Shown here: positions 16,102 through 24,781 of the stretch, piece by piece
Layout: each line of letters opens with the position of its first letter
Numbering within the stretch: the stretch's first letter is position 1
From: Hellea sp964472905
GTDB taxonomy: Bacteria > Pseudomonadota > Alphaproteobacteria > Caulobacterales > Maricaulaceae
DNA: 29,332 nt
Reading direction: 5' to 3'
Assembly (NCBI GenBank): GCA_964472905.1
Contig: CAYYMI010000034.1
Location: 1-29,332, forward strand
Notes under the pieces: model-generated
The model's input: only the letters and a program-made list of their open reading frames with translations
Database searches by the model: none
What the model was told of the DNA's origin: nothing
Made by a program: the position numbers and the translations under genes

Positions 16102-17303
16102 TTATTCAGCAGGCCTAATTTGCGCTGCGCTAGAGGGGAGCTGTGATCCCCATTTTTTATAGAGCTTTTCTTTCTTTTTCGGGTCAATATTGACTTTTGT
16201 GATATCACCCTCCGACCATGACATGACGCGTTTATCCATCATTTTAAACCAGAGCGGCGGGAAGAACGCGATAGCAAAACATCCTCCATATCCTGTGGGT
16301 AGGGTCGGCACGTCTTTGTAGTCGCGTAGAACCTGATAAGGGCGCTGCGGATAGGCATGATGATCAGAATGACGCTGGAGATGAAAAGACAGCATATTGG
16401 AATAGGTATGGTTGGTATTCCAGCTATGCTCGGGTTGGCAGCGCTCATATTTTCCGCTCGGAAGCTTTTCGCGCATCAATCCATAATGTTCGACATAATT
16501 CGCTTGGGTTAAAGCCAGCCAAGCCAGGAAATGATGCGGGATTAAAAAGAGTAAAATCGCTGGGCCAAAGCTCACAACAAAAATACCCGCCATTATCAGC
16601 GTCACAGCATAAACTTGTAGCACGTCATTATGGATAGACCAAAACGAACGGCCTTGTTTAGCAAGGCGGGCTTTTTCATAGGACGTTCCGCGCTTAAAGG
16701 TGCCAGATAATTCGCGTACCATAAAGGCATAAAAACCCTCGCCCATGCGGGAGCTGGCCGGATCTTCGGGTGTTGCCACCCATGTGTGATGGCCTTTATT
16801 ATGCTCGATATTAAAATGTCCATAGCCCATGATCATATTGCCGATCTTGGCCGAAAGACGGTCAAGCTTATTCGCTTTATGGCCGAGCTCTTGGGTCATG
16901 GTCATGACGCCGCCGCTATTCGTCCCGACGCCTAAGATAAGCGCCATAATCGCCCACCATGGCAAGTCTTGGGTGCCGACAAATATAGCAAAGGCCAAGA
17001 ATACAGCGATAGCATAGTGTGAACTGTGACGCGGTAATAATTATCCGCCATCATGGAATTAACGACTTCTTCGGGCGGGTTATGCGGGTCTTCGCCCATG
17101 ATCATATCCATAAGCGGCGTAAAGGCATAAAAGAATAGAGCCGGTATCAAGGTGACGATCGGATTATTGCCAAGCGCAAAATAAAGCCAGATCGACGTGA
17201 GCGAGACGGCGGGGGCAATAAGGATCATCCAATAAAGATGACGCTTCTTATCAGCGTAAATAACCTGTGAACCATCATCGGCAGTGCCCGTAAAACTCGT
17301 CAT
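16102..17303 (-). pseudogene. alkB: Alkane 1-monooxygenase, frameshifted
   Basis: Two reading frames together make one AlkB-family membrane di-iron hydroxylase (about 400 residues). The first frame runs from ATG 17303 through DNYYRVTV near 17022. The second continues as HYAIAVFLAFAIFVGTQDL and runs to 16102. The junction is at about 17015-17030. The second frame has no good start of its own. Later signatures are intact: EHNKGHH, ANYVEHYGLMREK and LQRHSDHHAYPQRPYQVLRD. The first histidine box reads QELGHK where AlkB normally has HELGHK, so one iron ligand is missing as well. The gene starts by ATGA overlap with the ArsR regulator stop. Alternatives are a sequencing error at the junction plus a subfamily with Gln at that position. 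Confidence 0.82.
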
Positions 17304-17683
17304 GCGGCAACCCCATCTTTATCTAAATTTTGGAAAGGCAGGCAAAGTTCGGCCATAGGCTGAACGGCTTCCAATATAAGTTTAAGTTTATCGACAATAT
17401 AAGGCCCATCAATATCATACATGACGCGGCGGCCCATTTTACGCGAAGCTGTAATTTTGGCCCTCTCTAATGTGGCCAAGTGGCGGGAAATTACAGAACG
17501 GTCTTGGGAAAGGCCCTGAGCAATTGTTGACACATCGCAAGCCCCGAGGAGGATAAGCTTTTTAACAATTTGAACCCGCGTGGGATCGGACAGAGCTTTC
17601 AGAAACTTCGTGTCGAGCATGGCAATGGCGGCCTCAGCCATGGCGTCATGTTCAGGCGTATTTTGTCGATTATCATTTTTCAT
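17300..17683 (-). CDS. ArsR-family winged-helix transcriptional regulator
   Basis: This 127-residue protein has the ArsR/SmtB fold. FLKALSDPTRVQIVKKLIL opens the domain, STIAQGLSQDRSVISRHLATLERA is the helix-turn-helix, and SRKMGRRVMYDID is the wing. A single Cys precedes the HTH (LGACDVS) in place of the ELCVCDL metal box, so metal sensing is doubtful. The start at 17683 (MKNDNRQ) is preferred over 17719 because the longer version would translate through a perfect inverted repeat (17689-17714) that looks like its own operator. Its stop codon overlaps the alkB start as ATGA, so it and alkB form an operon. It probably represses itself and alkB. Confidence 0.88.
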   Translation of the reverse strand: MKNDNRQNTPEHDAMAEAAIAMLDTKFLKALSDPTRVQIVKKLILLGACDVSTIAQGLSQDRSVISRHLATLERAKITASRKMGRRVMYDIDGPYIVDKLKLILEAVQPMAELCLPFQNLDKDGVAA

Positions 17684-17688
17684 ATATG

Positions 17689-17714
17689 TATATGTGCACA
17701 CAAATGCACATATA
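17689..17714. promoter_or_regulatory. Perfect inverted repeat, likely ArsR autoregulatory operator
   Basis: TATATGTGCA (17689-17698) and TGCACATATA (17705-17714) are perfect reverse complements separated by six bases. The element ends five bases upstream of the preferred regulator ATG, inside the only space (17684-17751) where its promoter can lie. Size, symmetry and place fit a dimeric winged-helix repressor site. Confidence 0.7.
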
Positions 17715-17751
17715 TGCAAGCGTTGAATTTATAAATTATTGTGTCGAAACA

Positions 17752-19029
17752 TTAAGTAACTTGAGAGCGGCGTAAATCTAAATATAAACCCGCACATATC
17801 CCTATGGCCAAAATCAAGCTAGGCCAAGCGGAGGGTTCCCAAATCCCTTGGGAGAGCCATTTATTAAGAACACTATAAGAGAGTGGCGCGAGGGTCAGCG
17901 CCAAGATCAATGTCATATTTGGTCTTAAGGCAAGCAAGGGTACAAAGGCCATTAGATACCAAGGAAAGAGGATAGGGCTTAGGCATAAAGGGACTGCCAT
18001 TGCGATGATTATAGCAACATAGATAGCACCTTTTCTGGCTTGCCACGCGCTGATACCAAAGCCCGTAATGGCTAGACCACCGAGTAAGATCAGAAACTGA
18101 AAATTTGAAAGTCCTGCTCTTTGTTCAATAGCTTCGAACAGGGGATAAAAAGGCGCCCCGCCGCGCCATTTTTCAAAAAAGGTCGGTAATAAACCGAGCG
18201 GTTTATAACCTAATCCAAACATCAGAGCGTAAATCCCGGCCCATGTCAGGCTTGCGCCTAGGAATATTTTAAGGGCTTGTTTGGGCTTTACATAAAACAA
18301 TAAAGGCCCGGCGATAACGGCTGGTAAAAATTTGATCGTTGCGGCCAACCCAATAATGATCCCCGCGGTTATCATCATGTCTCTTTGCACACACCACAAA
18401 GCCCCAACAATTCCCAAGACACAAAACGTATCCATATGTGCCCCTACCCCCATTTCAAAAAACAGAAGTGGACTAAGCCCTATGAGGCAAAAATTTATCA
18501 GCTTGTCTTGGCGTTTAAGCAGATCATAAGTCAGGACAAGGCTAGCAATTGCCGCTATACTTATCATTAATTTCCAGAGCCAAAATCCAAACACAGGCCC
18601 TGTCATGGCACTCAAGGCAAATAAGGATAATGCGCCAGGCGGATAGAGTGTTGGGTAAGCGGCATGTTCTGGCGGCGTCGGCCATATATCTCTCAACGAG
18701 CTTACAGCGGCGTCATTGGGAGCGGTGATATACGGATCAAGTCCATTTAAAAAAACCGCACCGTCCCAAAGATATCTCTCGGCATCATTGGATGTGAGCG
18801 GGCTTAGCGGGAAAAGCACAAGGCACCAGGCAATGCCCAGATATAAACAGTGTTGCGGCGAAAGAACTTGTTTCCTCCACACATATAGCGAGAGGCCTGC
18901 CATCAGCAGGTAAAGCCCTATATATCCGGTCCCGATATAAGAAGGCATAACATGTGGAAGACCATATAAGGCCGCAATAATCAGGAAAAATCCTGCTACG
19001 ACTCCGTAAGACTTTTGATCAGAGCTCAT
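17752..19029 (-). CDS. GT87/GT-C-type polytopic membrane glycosyltransferase
   Basis: This 425-residue, very hydrophobic protein has about ten or more transmembrane segments. After the first helices a periplasmic loop carries SNDAERYLWDGAVFLNGLDPY and later YPTLYPPGAL, the pattern of polyprenyl-phosphate-sugar-dependent transferases of the GT87/mannosyltransferase kind, where an early acidic residue is catalytic. It would add a sugar to a glycan on the periplasmic side of the inner membrane. It is the last gene of a three-gene operon, 27 bases after the GT2 gene, with a TAGGGGT ribosome-binding site. The exact donor and acceptor are unknown. Confidence 0.8.
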   Translation of the reverse strand: MSSDQKSYGVVAGFFLIIAALYGLPHVMPSYIGTGYIGLYLLMAGLSLYVWRKQVLSPQHCLYLGIAWCLVLFPLSPLTSNDAERYLWDGAVFLNGLDPYITAPNDAAVSSLRDIWPTPPEHAAYPTLYPPGALSLFALSAMTGPVFGFWLWKLMISIAAIASLVLTYDLLKRQDKLINFCLIGLSPLLFFEMGVGAHMDTFCVLGIVGALWCVQRDMMITAGIIIGLAATIKFLPAVIAGPLLFYVKPKQALKIFLGASLTWAGIYALMFGLGYKPLGLLPTFFEKWRGGAPFYPLFEAIEQRAGLSNFQFLILLGGLAITGFGISAWQARKGAIYVAIIIAMAVPLCLSPILFPWYLMAFVPLLALRPNMTLILALTLAPLSYSVLNKWLSQGIWEPSAWPSLILAIGICAGLYLDLRRSQVT

Positions 19030-19056
19030 TAAAAATGACCCCTAACATCGGAGAGC

Positions 19057-20613
19057 CTATTCAGCTACGACTAAACCATTAGATGGCTCAAATGCAGGAG
19101 CCGTTGTCTCAATTCCAGATGGAACAACAGGTCTTTTCTGTATTGCTTGCGCCCGAGACTGCTTAAAACTTGAAACGCCTGTGAAGAAAAATCCAAGCGC
19201 AAAGAGTGAAAGAAACGGCACAACAATCCAATAAGCTTGAGCCACAGCCCAGAGAAGAAAGCCAAAATAAACGGAGCCCAACACAAGTTCAAAATAAGTA
19301 GCCCAGTTTTGGCTATTGGCTTGATAGCTTTTATAGAGCGAGTCTTTACTTACGCCATCACCAGATTTTGGCGTACGTGCAAAGCCCGTTTTATATCCAA
19401 CCAAGGCTTCGATAACAGCGCGGCCATTATTAACACCAAGGCCAATGGATGTCGCCAGCAAGGTCGGCATGATAAACAGCTTATCGACCATCATTCCATA
19501 AAGACGGCTTTGACTGCTCAGGAAGAAATAAGCATGGCTGAGTGAGGCGAAAGCGAAGATTGGAATATCAAGCCAGATAAGCGGGTTTGGTCCCATTTGC
19601 TCGCGGATATGCACCGTCGGCAAGAGGAAGAACAAACTATCGACGAACATCAGTAGATAAGAGATGTTACCCGTTAGATGAAATGTCGCTTCGACTTTGG
19701 ATTTGCGGGAAATATCTGAGGCCCAAATCGTCGGGAGAAGTTTCTTCATAACTTCAATCGCGCCTTTAGCCCAACGGTGTTGTTGAATTTTAAAGGCGTT
19801 CATATCCTCTGGAATTTCACTTGGGCAGCAAATATCGGGACGATAGATAAATTGCCATCCCTGCATCTGAGCCCGGTAGCTTAAGTCCGTATCTTCCGTT
19901 AGGGTATCAGCGCGCCAACCACCCGCATCGATAATGGTTTCTTTACGCCACAGACCCGCCGTGCCGTTAAAATTAAAGAAGACACCTTTGCCATATCGCG
20001 TAATTTGCTCAATCCCGAAATGGGCATCAAGCATCACGGATTGCAATCGGGTCAGCATGTTCTTTTCGCTATTCAAATACGTCCAACGCCCTTGGACAAG
20101 ACCTACTTTAGGATCCGCAAAATGCGGAAGAGCTTTTAATAGAAAGTCTGGATTGGGAATAAAATCTGCATCAAATATCGCGATAAATTCGCCTTTCACA
20201 TCATCCATAGCATCCGACAACGCACCAGCCTTATAACCTCGGCGAGAGGCGCGGCGAACATGATCAATATCAAAGCCTAATCTCTGATATTGCGCCACGC
20301 ATTCCGCAACTATATCAACGCTTTCATCCGTTGAATCATCAATCACCTGAATATGTAATTTGTCCTTTGGGTAATCAAAGGCTGTCACCGCATCGATAAT
20401 ACGTTTAGCCACAAATTTTTCATTATACATGGGCGTCTGCACGGTAATGTGCGGATAATCACCTTCCCAACTCGGAGGCTCGACATCATGATTGACAGTC
20501 TCAAAAACACGCTTTGCGACAAAACTATGATAAATACGGTGCGCGCCATAAAGGCATAATATGGCGACAAGACAATAATGCGTTATCAAAATGAAGAGAG
20601 CGAAAAGGGACAC
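19057..20613 (-). CDS. Processive GT2 glycosyltransferase (cellulose/mannan synthase-like)
   Basis: This 518-residue membrane-bound family 2 glycosyltransferase has an N-terminal helix, then the GT-A domain with TPMYNEKFVAKRIID, IDDSTDES, FDADF (DxD), TEDTDLSYR (TED) and QQHRWAKG (QxxRW). Several transmembrane helices follow. These are the marks of a processive synthase that extrudes a beta-linked glycan such as cellulose or glucomannan; no c-di-GMP-binding PilZ domain is present. The start is GTG at 20613. Its GAGG ribosome-binding site sits next to the stop of the upstream outer-membrane protein gene, ten bases away, so translation is coupled. It works with the following GT87-like gene. Confidence 0.88.
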   Translation of the reverse strand: MSLFALFILITHYCLVAILCLYGAHRIYHSFVAKRVFETVNHDVEPPSWEGDYPHITVQTPMYNEKFVAKRIIDAVTAFDYPKDKLHIQVIDDSTDESVDIVAECVAQYQRLGFDIDHVRRASRRGYKAGALSDAMDDVKGEFIAIFDADFIPNPDFLLKALPHFADPKVGLVQGRWTYLNSEKNMLTRLQSVMLDAHFGIEQITRYGKGVFFNFNGTAGLWRKETIIDAGGWRADTLTEDTDLSYRAQMQGWQFIYRPDICCPSEIPEDMNAFKIQQHRWAKGAIEVMKKLLPTIWASDISRKSKVEATFHLTGNISYLLMFVDSLFFLLPTVHIREQMGPNPLIWLDIPIFAFASLSHAYFFLSSQSRLYGMMVDKLFIMPTLLATSIGLGVNNGRAVIEALVGYKTGFARTPKSGDGVSKDSLYKSYQANSQNWATYFELVLGSVYFGFLLWAVAQAYWIVVPFLSLFALGFFFTGVSSFKQSRAQAIQKRPVVPSGIETTAPAFEPSNGLVVAE

Positions 20614-20623
20614 TGTTTAGCCT

Positions 20624-21451
20624 CTAAAACGTCGCGACAAGCGCAACTTGGATATTTGTACCCTTCAGCGTGTTATCGCCATAAACCGCTGTGGTACCTG
20701 TAATTTCGCCCGCGACTGTATCCGTGAATTTATATCCAGCCGTATACTCTAAGCGGCCTAAATCAAATTCTAACGGAAGCTGTGGATTAACAGCATTCAC
20801 AAGCGCGCCTTGAGCGCCCGTTGCCGCATCCGAACTACTTGCGGCATGAATACCGTCGAGTTTGGTGCGGAGATATGTCCGCTCATTCACATCAAACCCA
20901 TATTCGACCAAGAAGCGAAATTCATCAACGGGGTCGTCAGTCCGTACGCGGTAACCGAGTTCCAGACCACCATAGCCTAAAGCGCCAAATGATTTGCCGA
21001 ATAAAAGTTTGCCTTCGAAGTCTTCTTGTCCGTTACCTAAAGGGAGTTCAGAGTCATCGCTATAAAGGTAAGGGGCTTTGAACAGGCCTTGCACTGAGAC
21101 AATAACAGGTCCGTCTATAAGACGATATCTGAGGCCTACATCAACATCACCGATGCCTGAACCTGATGTTGTTTGTCCATCTGATGTATTTTCAAGATCA
21201 GAAAAGGCTCCCGTTGCAAAGAATGTTAAATCATCTTTGAGGCCATGTTCAAAATAGACATTGAAATTCGTGTTTCTGAAATTTTCGAACCCATCTTCTG
21301 GACCAAATCTGCTACTGGTTTCAAAAAAGTTTACAGCGCCTTTTAAATAGGTATCGCCTTGTTTAGCGGTCCACGCTCCAGCTGAAGCAGCCGTAGGGAT
21401 AGCGGTCATTAAGGCAATGACGGATAGGGTTTGAGTAATTCTTTTTATCAT
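20624..21451 (-). CDS. Outer-membrane beta-barrel protein of the polysaccharide operon
   Basis: The ATG at 21451 is preferred over the in-frame ATG at 21514 because it gives a clean signal peptide (MIKRITQTLSVIALMTA, cleavage after AASA). The mature protein is about 250 residues of alternating amphipathic beta strands. It starts TYLKGAVNFFETSSRF and ends in aromatic Phe (VALVATF), the BAM recognition signature. It resembles porin or transporter-like barrels without a clear family; I know of no enzymatic motif. As first gene of the operon with the GT2 and GT87-like transferases, it may export or anchor the glycan; that is inference. The promoter must lie in the 142 or more bases shared with the divergent oligopeptidase gene. 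Confidence 0.75.
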   Translation of the reverse strand: MIKRITQTLSVIALMTAIPTAASAGAWTAKQGDTYLKGAVNFFETSSRFGPEDGFENFRNTNFNVYFEHGLKDDLTFFATGAFSDLENTSDGQTTSGSGIGDVDVGLRYRLIDGPVIVSVQGLFKAPYLYSDDSELPLGNGQEDFEGKLLFGKSFGALGYGGLELGYRVRTDDPVDEFRFLVEYGFDVNERTYLRTKLDGIHAASSSDAATGAQGALVNAVNPQLPLEFDLGRLEYTAGYKFTDTVAGEITGTTAVYGDNTLKGTNIQVALVATF

Positions 21452-21683
21452 GACATCTCTCTTTTTATATGCCCAGTATTTGATGTGGCTTTGTCGATTT
21501 TCTTCTAACGACAATTCAAGAGTAGTAACGTCACAAGGCTCTAGCTAACGGTCACATAATAGTCAGTGGAGTACACGATCTCATCACAGCTTTATGAACG
21601 GTAGTTTATTACCTTATCTTTCGACAGAGTTTGTGGGTAATTTGATTTTGCAATATTGGCACAATCGACTTATGGATTCGGCT

Positions 21684-23825
21684 ATGACCCTAAAAATGAC
21701 AGCGAAACTCAATACCTCACCCGTTGCACCTAAAGCGCGAAAAATTCCAACCCAGACCACACAGCTTGGGTTTGCACGAATAGATGACTATGCATGGATG
21801 AAGGATGAAAACTGGCAAGCGGTTATGGCCGATACATCCAAACTCGACTTGGGTATTCGCGAGCACCTTGAGGCTGAGAACGCTTATACGGAGGCGGTCA
21901 CGAAAGATCTCACCGACCTGAAAGACGAAATTTTTGAAGAGATGAAAGGGCGGCTCAAAGCCGATGCCACCTCTGTACCCTCCCCTGATGGAATATGGGC
22001 CTATAATCATCGTTACCGCAAAGGCGATCAACATGGCCTCTATGAGCGCACGCCCATTGACGCCGCCAGCAAAGACCCAAATGGTAAGCCCCAAACCATC
22101 TTAGACGCGGAAATCCTTTCCAAAGATTATCCCGCATTTTTCGATTTGGGCAGCGTTACCCATAGTGATGACCAACACTGGCTGGCCTATAGTCTCGACG
22201 CGACGGGGGCTGAGAATTACGAAGTCTTTATCAAAGAGATAGGCGTCAAAGAAATAGGCGGTGACACGAAACCCACGGGCATCACGAAATCCGCGGGGGG
22301 GCTGCAATGGGCGCTGGATAACGCAACCCTGTTCTGGGTCGAGCGCGATGATAATCAACGCCCCTATGCTGTCTTTGCCAAAAATATTCATGATAAAGCG
22401 GCCAAGCCACGCTTGGTTTATAAAGAAAGCGATCCCGGATTTTTCGTCTCTGTTGGCGAGAGCGATAGCGGAAATTTCATCGAGATCAGCGCGCATAATC
22501 ACACAACAACTGAGATATGGCTTATCCCCTCAGCTAAGCCAGACACCCCTCCCGCTTGTGTCTCACCGCGTCAGGCTGGACGTGAATATAGCCTGAGCGA
22601 TCACGGCGAGCATTTCTATATCTTGACCAATACGGGCGGCGCTGTGGATTTCCAAATTATGCGCGCGCCTATATCGGAGCCCGCTTCTGAAAATTGGGAA
22701 CCCTTCTTTCCCCATCAATCAGGCACGCTTATTTTGGGCGTCACGGCCTATCAAAACTTCCTCGTGCGATTGGTACGAGAAAACGCCCTGCCCCGAATTA
22801 TCATTCGCGATATGAGCTCCGGTGACGAGCATGATATTGCCTTTGATGAAGCGGCTTACAGCCTCGGTCTTGGCGGGGGTTATGAATATGATACGCCGTG
22901 GCTACGCTTTGCCTATTCTTCACCGACAACGCCGCGCCAGACATTTGATTATAATATGAAAACCCGAGAGCGCGTGCTGCGCCAGACCCAAGAGGTACCG
23001 AGCGGGCATAACCCGAGTGACTATAAATGCGAACGGGTCTTGATTACGGCCCGCGACGGAGAAAGCGTGCCCGTCACCCTTATTATTCGCGCCGATACGC
23101 CCAAAGATGGCAGCGCGCCGCTCCTGCTCTATGGGTATGGGTCTTACGGCATGACCATGCCTGCGGGCTTTCGGACAAGCTTGCTCTCGCTCGTCGATCG
23201 CGGCTTTGTCTATGCTATCGCTCATATTCGCGGCGGCATGGCCAAGGGCTATCAATGGTACCTCGATGGTAAGCTGGAGAAGAAAGAGAACACCTTCAAC
23301 GATTTTGTCGATGCAGGCCGCGCGCTATGTGATCTGAATTATAGCTCGCGCGGCAATGTCATTATTCATGGGGGCTCAGCGGGGGGCTTATTGGTCGGCG
23401 CGGCGCTTAACCAAGACGCGGATATGCTCGGCGGTATGATCGCGGCGGTACCCTTTGTTGATGTACTCAACACAATGTCGGATGACACCCTCCCCCTCAC
23501 CCCGCCCGAATGGCCGGAATGGGGCAACCCTCTGACGGATAAGCAAGCCTATAAAAATATCGCCGCCTATTCGCCTTATGATAATGTGGCCAAGCGCGAT
23601 TACCCGCCTATGCTTATTACGGGCGGTCTCACCGACCCTCGTGTGACCTATTGGGAACCTGCCAAATGGGCGGCCAAACTGCGCGAGCATCAAACAGGCG
23701 ACGCGCCAGTGCTGCTCAAGATAAATATGGAAGCCGGCCATCAAGGCGAAGCAGGACGCTATAACGCGCTTAAGGAAACGGCCTTTGAATATGCGTTTGC
23801 GGTTGCTGTGTTAGCAGTGAGCTAA
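21684..23825 (+). CDS. ptrB: Oligopeptidase B (S9A prolyl oligopeptidase family)
   Basis: This serine peptidase cleaves short peptides, usually after Arg or Lys. The N-terminal beta-propeller is followed by an alpha/beta-hydrolase domain. Counting from ATG 21594, the catalytic triad is Ser595 (HGGSAGG), Asp681 (GGLTDPRV) and His716 (AGHQGEAGR). Candidate starts are 21594, 21672, 21684 and 21696, none with a good ribosome-binding site. I list 21684 because family members begin shortly before the KIPTQTTQLGFARIDDYAW segment. No signal peptide is seen, so it is probably cytoplasmic. The stop overlaps the convergent L,D-transpeptidase stop by four bases. Confidence 0.9.
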   Translation: MTLKMTAKLNTSPVAPKARKIPTQTTQLGFARIDDYAWMKDENWQAVMADTSKLDLGIREHLEAENAYTEAVTKDLTDLKDEIFEEMKGRLKADATSVPSPDGIWAYNHRYRKGDQHGLYERTPIDAASKDPNGKPQTILDAEILSKDYPAFFDLGSVTHSDDQHWLAYSLDATGAENYEVFIKEIGVKEIGGDTKPTGITKSAGGLQWALDNATLFWVERDDNQRPYAVFAKNIHDKAAKPRLVYKESDPGFFVSVGESDSGNFIEISAHNHTTTEIWLIPSAKPDTPPACVSPRQAGREYSLSDHGEHFYILTNTGGAVDFQIMRAPISEPASENWEPFFPHQSGTLILGVTAYQNFLVRLVRENALPRIIIRDMSSGDEHDIAFDEAAYSLGLGGGYEYDTPWLRFAYSSPTTPRQTFDYNMKTRERVLRQTQEVPSGHNPSDYKCERVLITARDGESVPVTLIIRADTPKDGSAPLLLYGYGSYGMTMPAGFRTSLLSLVDRGFVYAIAHIRGGMAKGYQWYLDGKLEKKENTFNDFVDAGRALCDLNYSSRGNVIIHGGSAGGLLVGAALNQDADMLGGMIAAVPFVDVLNTMSDDTLPLTPPEWPEWGNPLTDKQAYKNIAAYSPYDNVAKRDYPPMLITGGLTDPRVTYWEPAKWAAKLREHQTGDAPVLLKINMEAGHQGEAGRYNALKETAFEYAFAVAVLAVS

Positions 23826-24688
23826 CGCTCTGAACGGACACTTTCAACATAGCTTGGCAAGTATTCCAAACATTTGCGGTCATCGATTCTAAACCAAGTG
23901 ACATCATTGTCGTAAGCCTGCTTGATTTGCTGAAAACACAGTTCTTGTTCAATTGAACTTTGGAAAACATACCGTTTATCTTTAACTTCCACATTAGGTG
24001 GACGAGCTGTCTGCTCAAAATGATCCCAGCCTTGCTTGAGATTTTTCCAAAATTCATAATTGGGATTATCTTTGAACTTATCCATATTGACGTCGCTCAT
24101 TTCAAAAGGAAAAATATGGACTCTCACGAAAGGCTGCCCAGTATTTAGAGCGGCTTGCAGAAGAGTATAAATCTCTTCAATCCCGTCATCCATCATGGCG
24201 TAACAGCCGATGGAGACGCAGTCGCCATGCACCATCAGGTAATCGCCTGTTCGGCCGTGAGCACTGTCAAAGGCGTTGGGGTATCCTAAATTAAAGCTCA
24301 GATGATAACTCGAATTGGGGTTGAGCCGCGCGGGCGTAACAAAATAAAACCCTTCAGGTGATTGCCTATCGCCTTGTTTTAACTTCGGCCCAAGCGCCCC
24401 AGAATAAGTACAAATATCCCATGATTTGAAAAAGATGAAAATCCCGTTGGAGTTTTCCACAAAGGCTTGCAATTTACCTGTTCCTGTCTCTCCGTTTTTG
24501 GTTTTGAGAATACGGAAAAAGACGGGATTTCCGAGGGATAGGTTTTTTGCCTCGAGCGCTGTTTCGAGTTTGGGAGTCCAGCTAGATATAGCCTTTTCAC
24601 TGCGGGCAGATTTTGTCATTTCCGCATATGCAGGGGCACACTGCAAAAGCATAATGAGTAGCATTATTGCGATATATGAAAATCTCAT
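23822..24688 (-). CDS. YafK/DpaA-type L,D-transpeptidase-fold enzyme with a novel C-terminal tail
   Basis: This 288-residue exported protein has a signal peptide ending in APAYA. The YkuD domain shows YHLSFNLGYPNAFDSAHGRTGDYLMVHG and then DCVSIGCYAM, with catalytic His154 and Cys162 (SxGC). This pattern is that of E. coli YafK (LdtF/DpaA), which releases Braun lipoprotein from peptidoglycan. Here a likely substrate is a protein-peptidoglycan link, since alphaproteobacteria tether outer-membrane barrels to the wall. Residues about 245-282 form an extra tail with Cys251 and Cys273 that closely matches the end of the TPR protein encoded at 25552-27033. It lies 93 bases downstream of the second tonB, probably in the same transcript. 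Confidence 0.88.
   Translation of the reverse strand: MRFSYIAIMLLIMLLQCAPAYAEMTKSARSEKAISSWTPKLETALEAKNLSLGNPVFFRILKTKNGETGTGKLQAFVENSNGIFIFFKSWDICTYSGALGPKLKQGDRQSPEGFYFVTPARLNPNSSYHLSFNLGYPNAFDSAHGRTGDYLMVHGDCVSIGCYAMMDDGIEEIYTLLQAALNTGQPFVRVHIFPFEMSDVNMDKFKDNPNYEFWKNLKQGWDHFEQTARPPNVEVKDKRYVFQSSIEQELCFQQIKQAYDNDVTWFRIDDRKCLEYLPSYVESVRSER
23843..23956 (-). other. Shared two-cysteine C-terminal tail, copy in the L,D-transpeptidase
   Basis: This segment encodes the pattern E-L-C-F-Q-x-I-K-Q-x-Y-D-x-D-V, then F-R-I-D-D-x-K-C-L, with cysteines at residues 251 and 273. The matching segment in the TPR protein is at 25582-25701. The tail is periplasmic and may be closed by a disulfide. It is not part of the YkuD fold. 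Confidence 0.8.
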
Positions 24689-24781
24689 GGACCAATAATG
24701 TTAGCTTAATCTGTCAAAAGAAAGGCATTGCCCCGTATCATGTCTTCATTACCCTGTGTCATCTCTTCGACACCCCACCCC

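Noticed and set aside
17684..17719. Longer N terminus for the ArsR regulator
   Set aside because: It would place the perfect operator-like dyad inside the coding region; the ATG at 17683 leaves it in the promoter.
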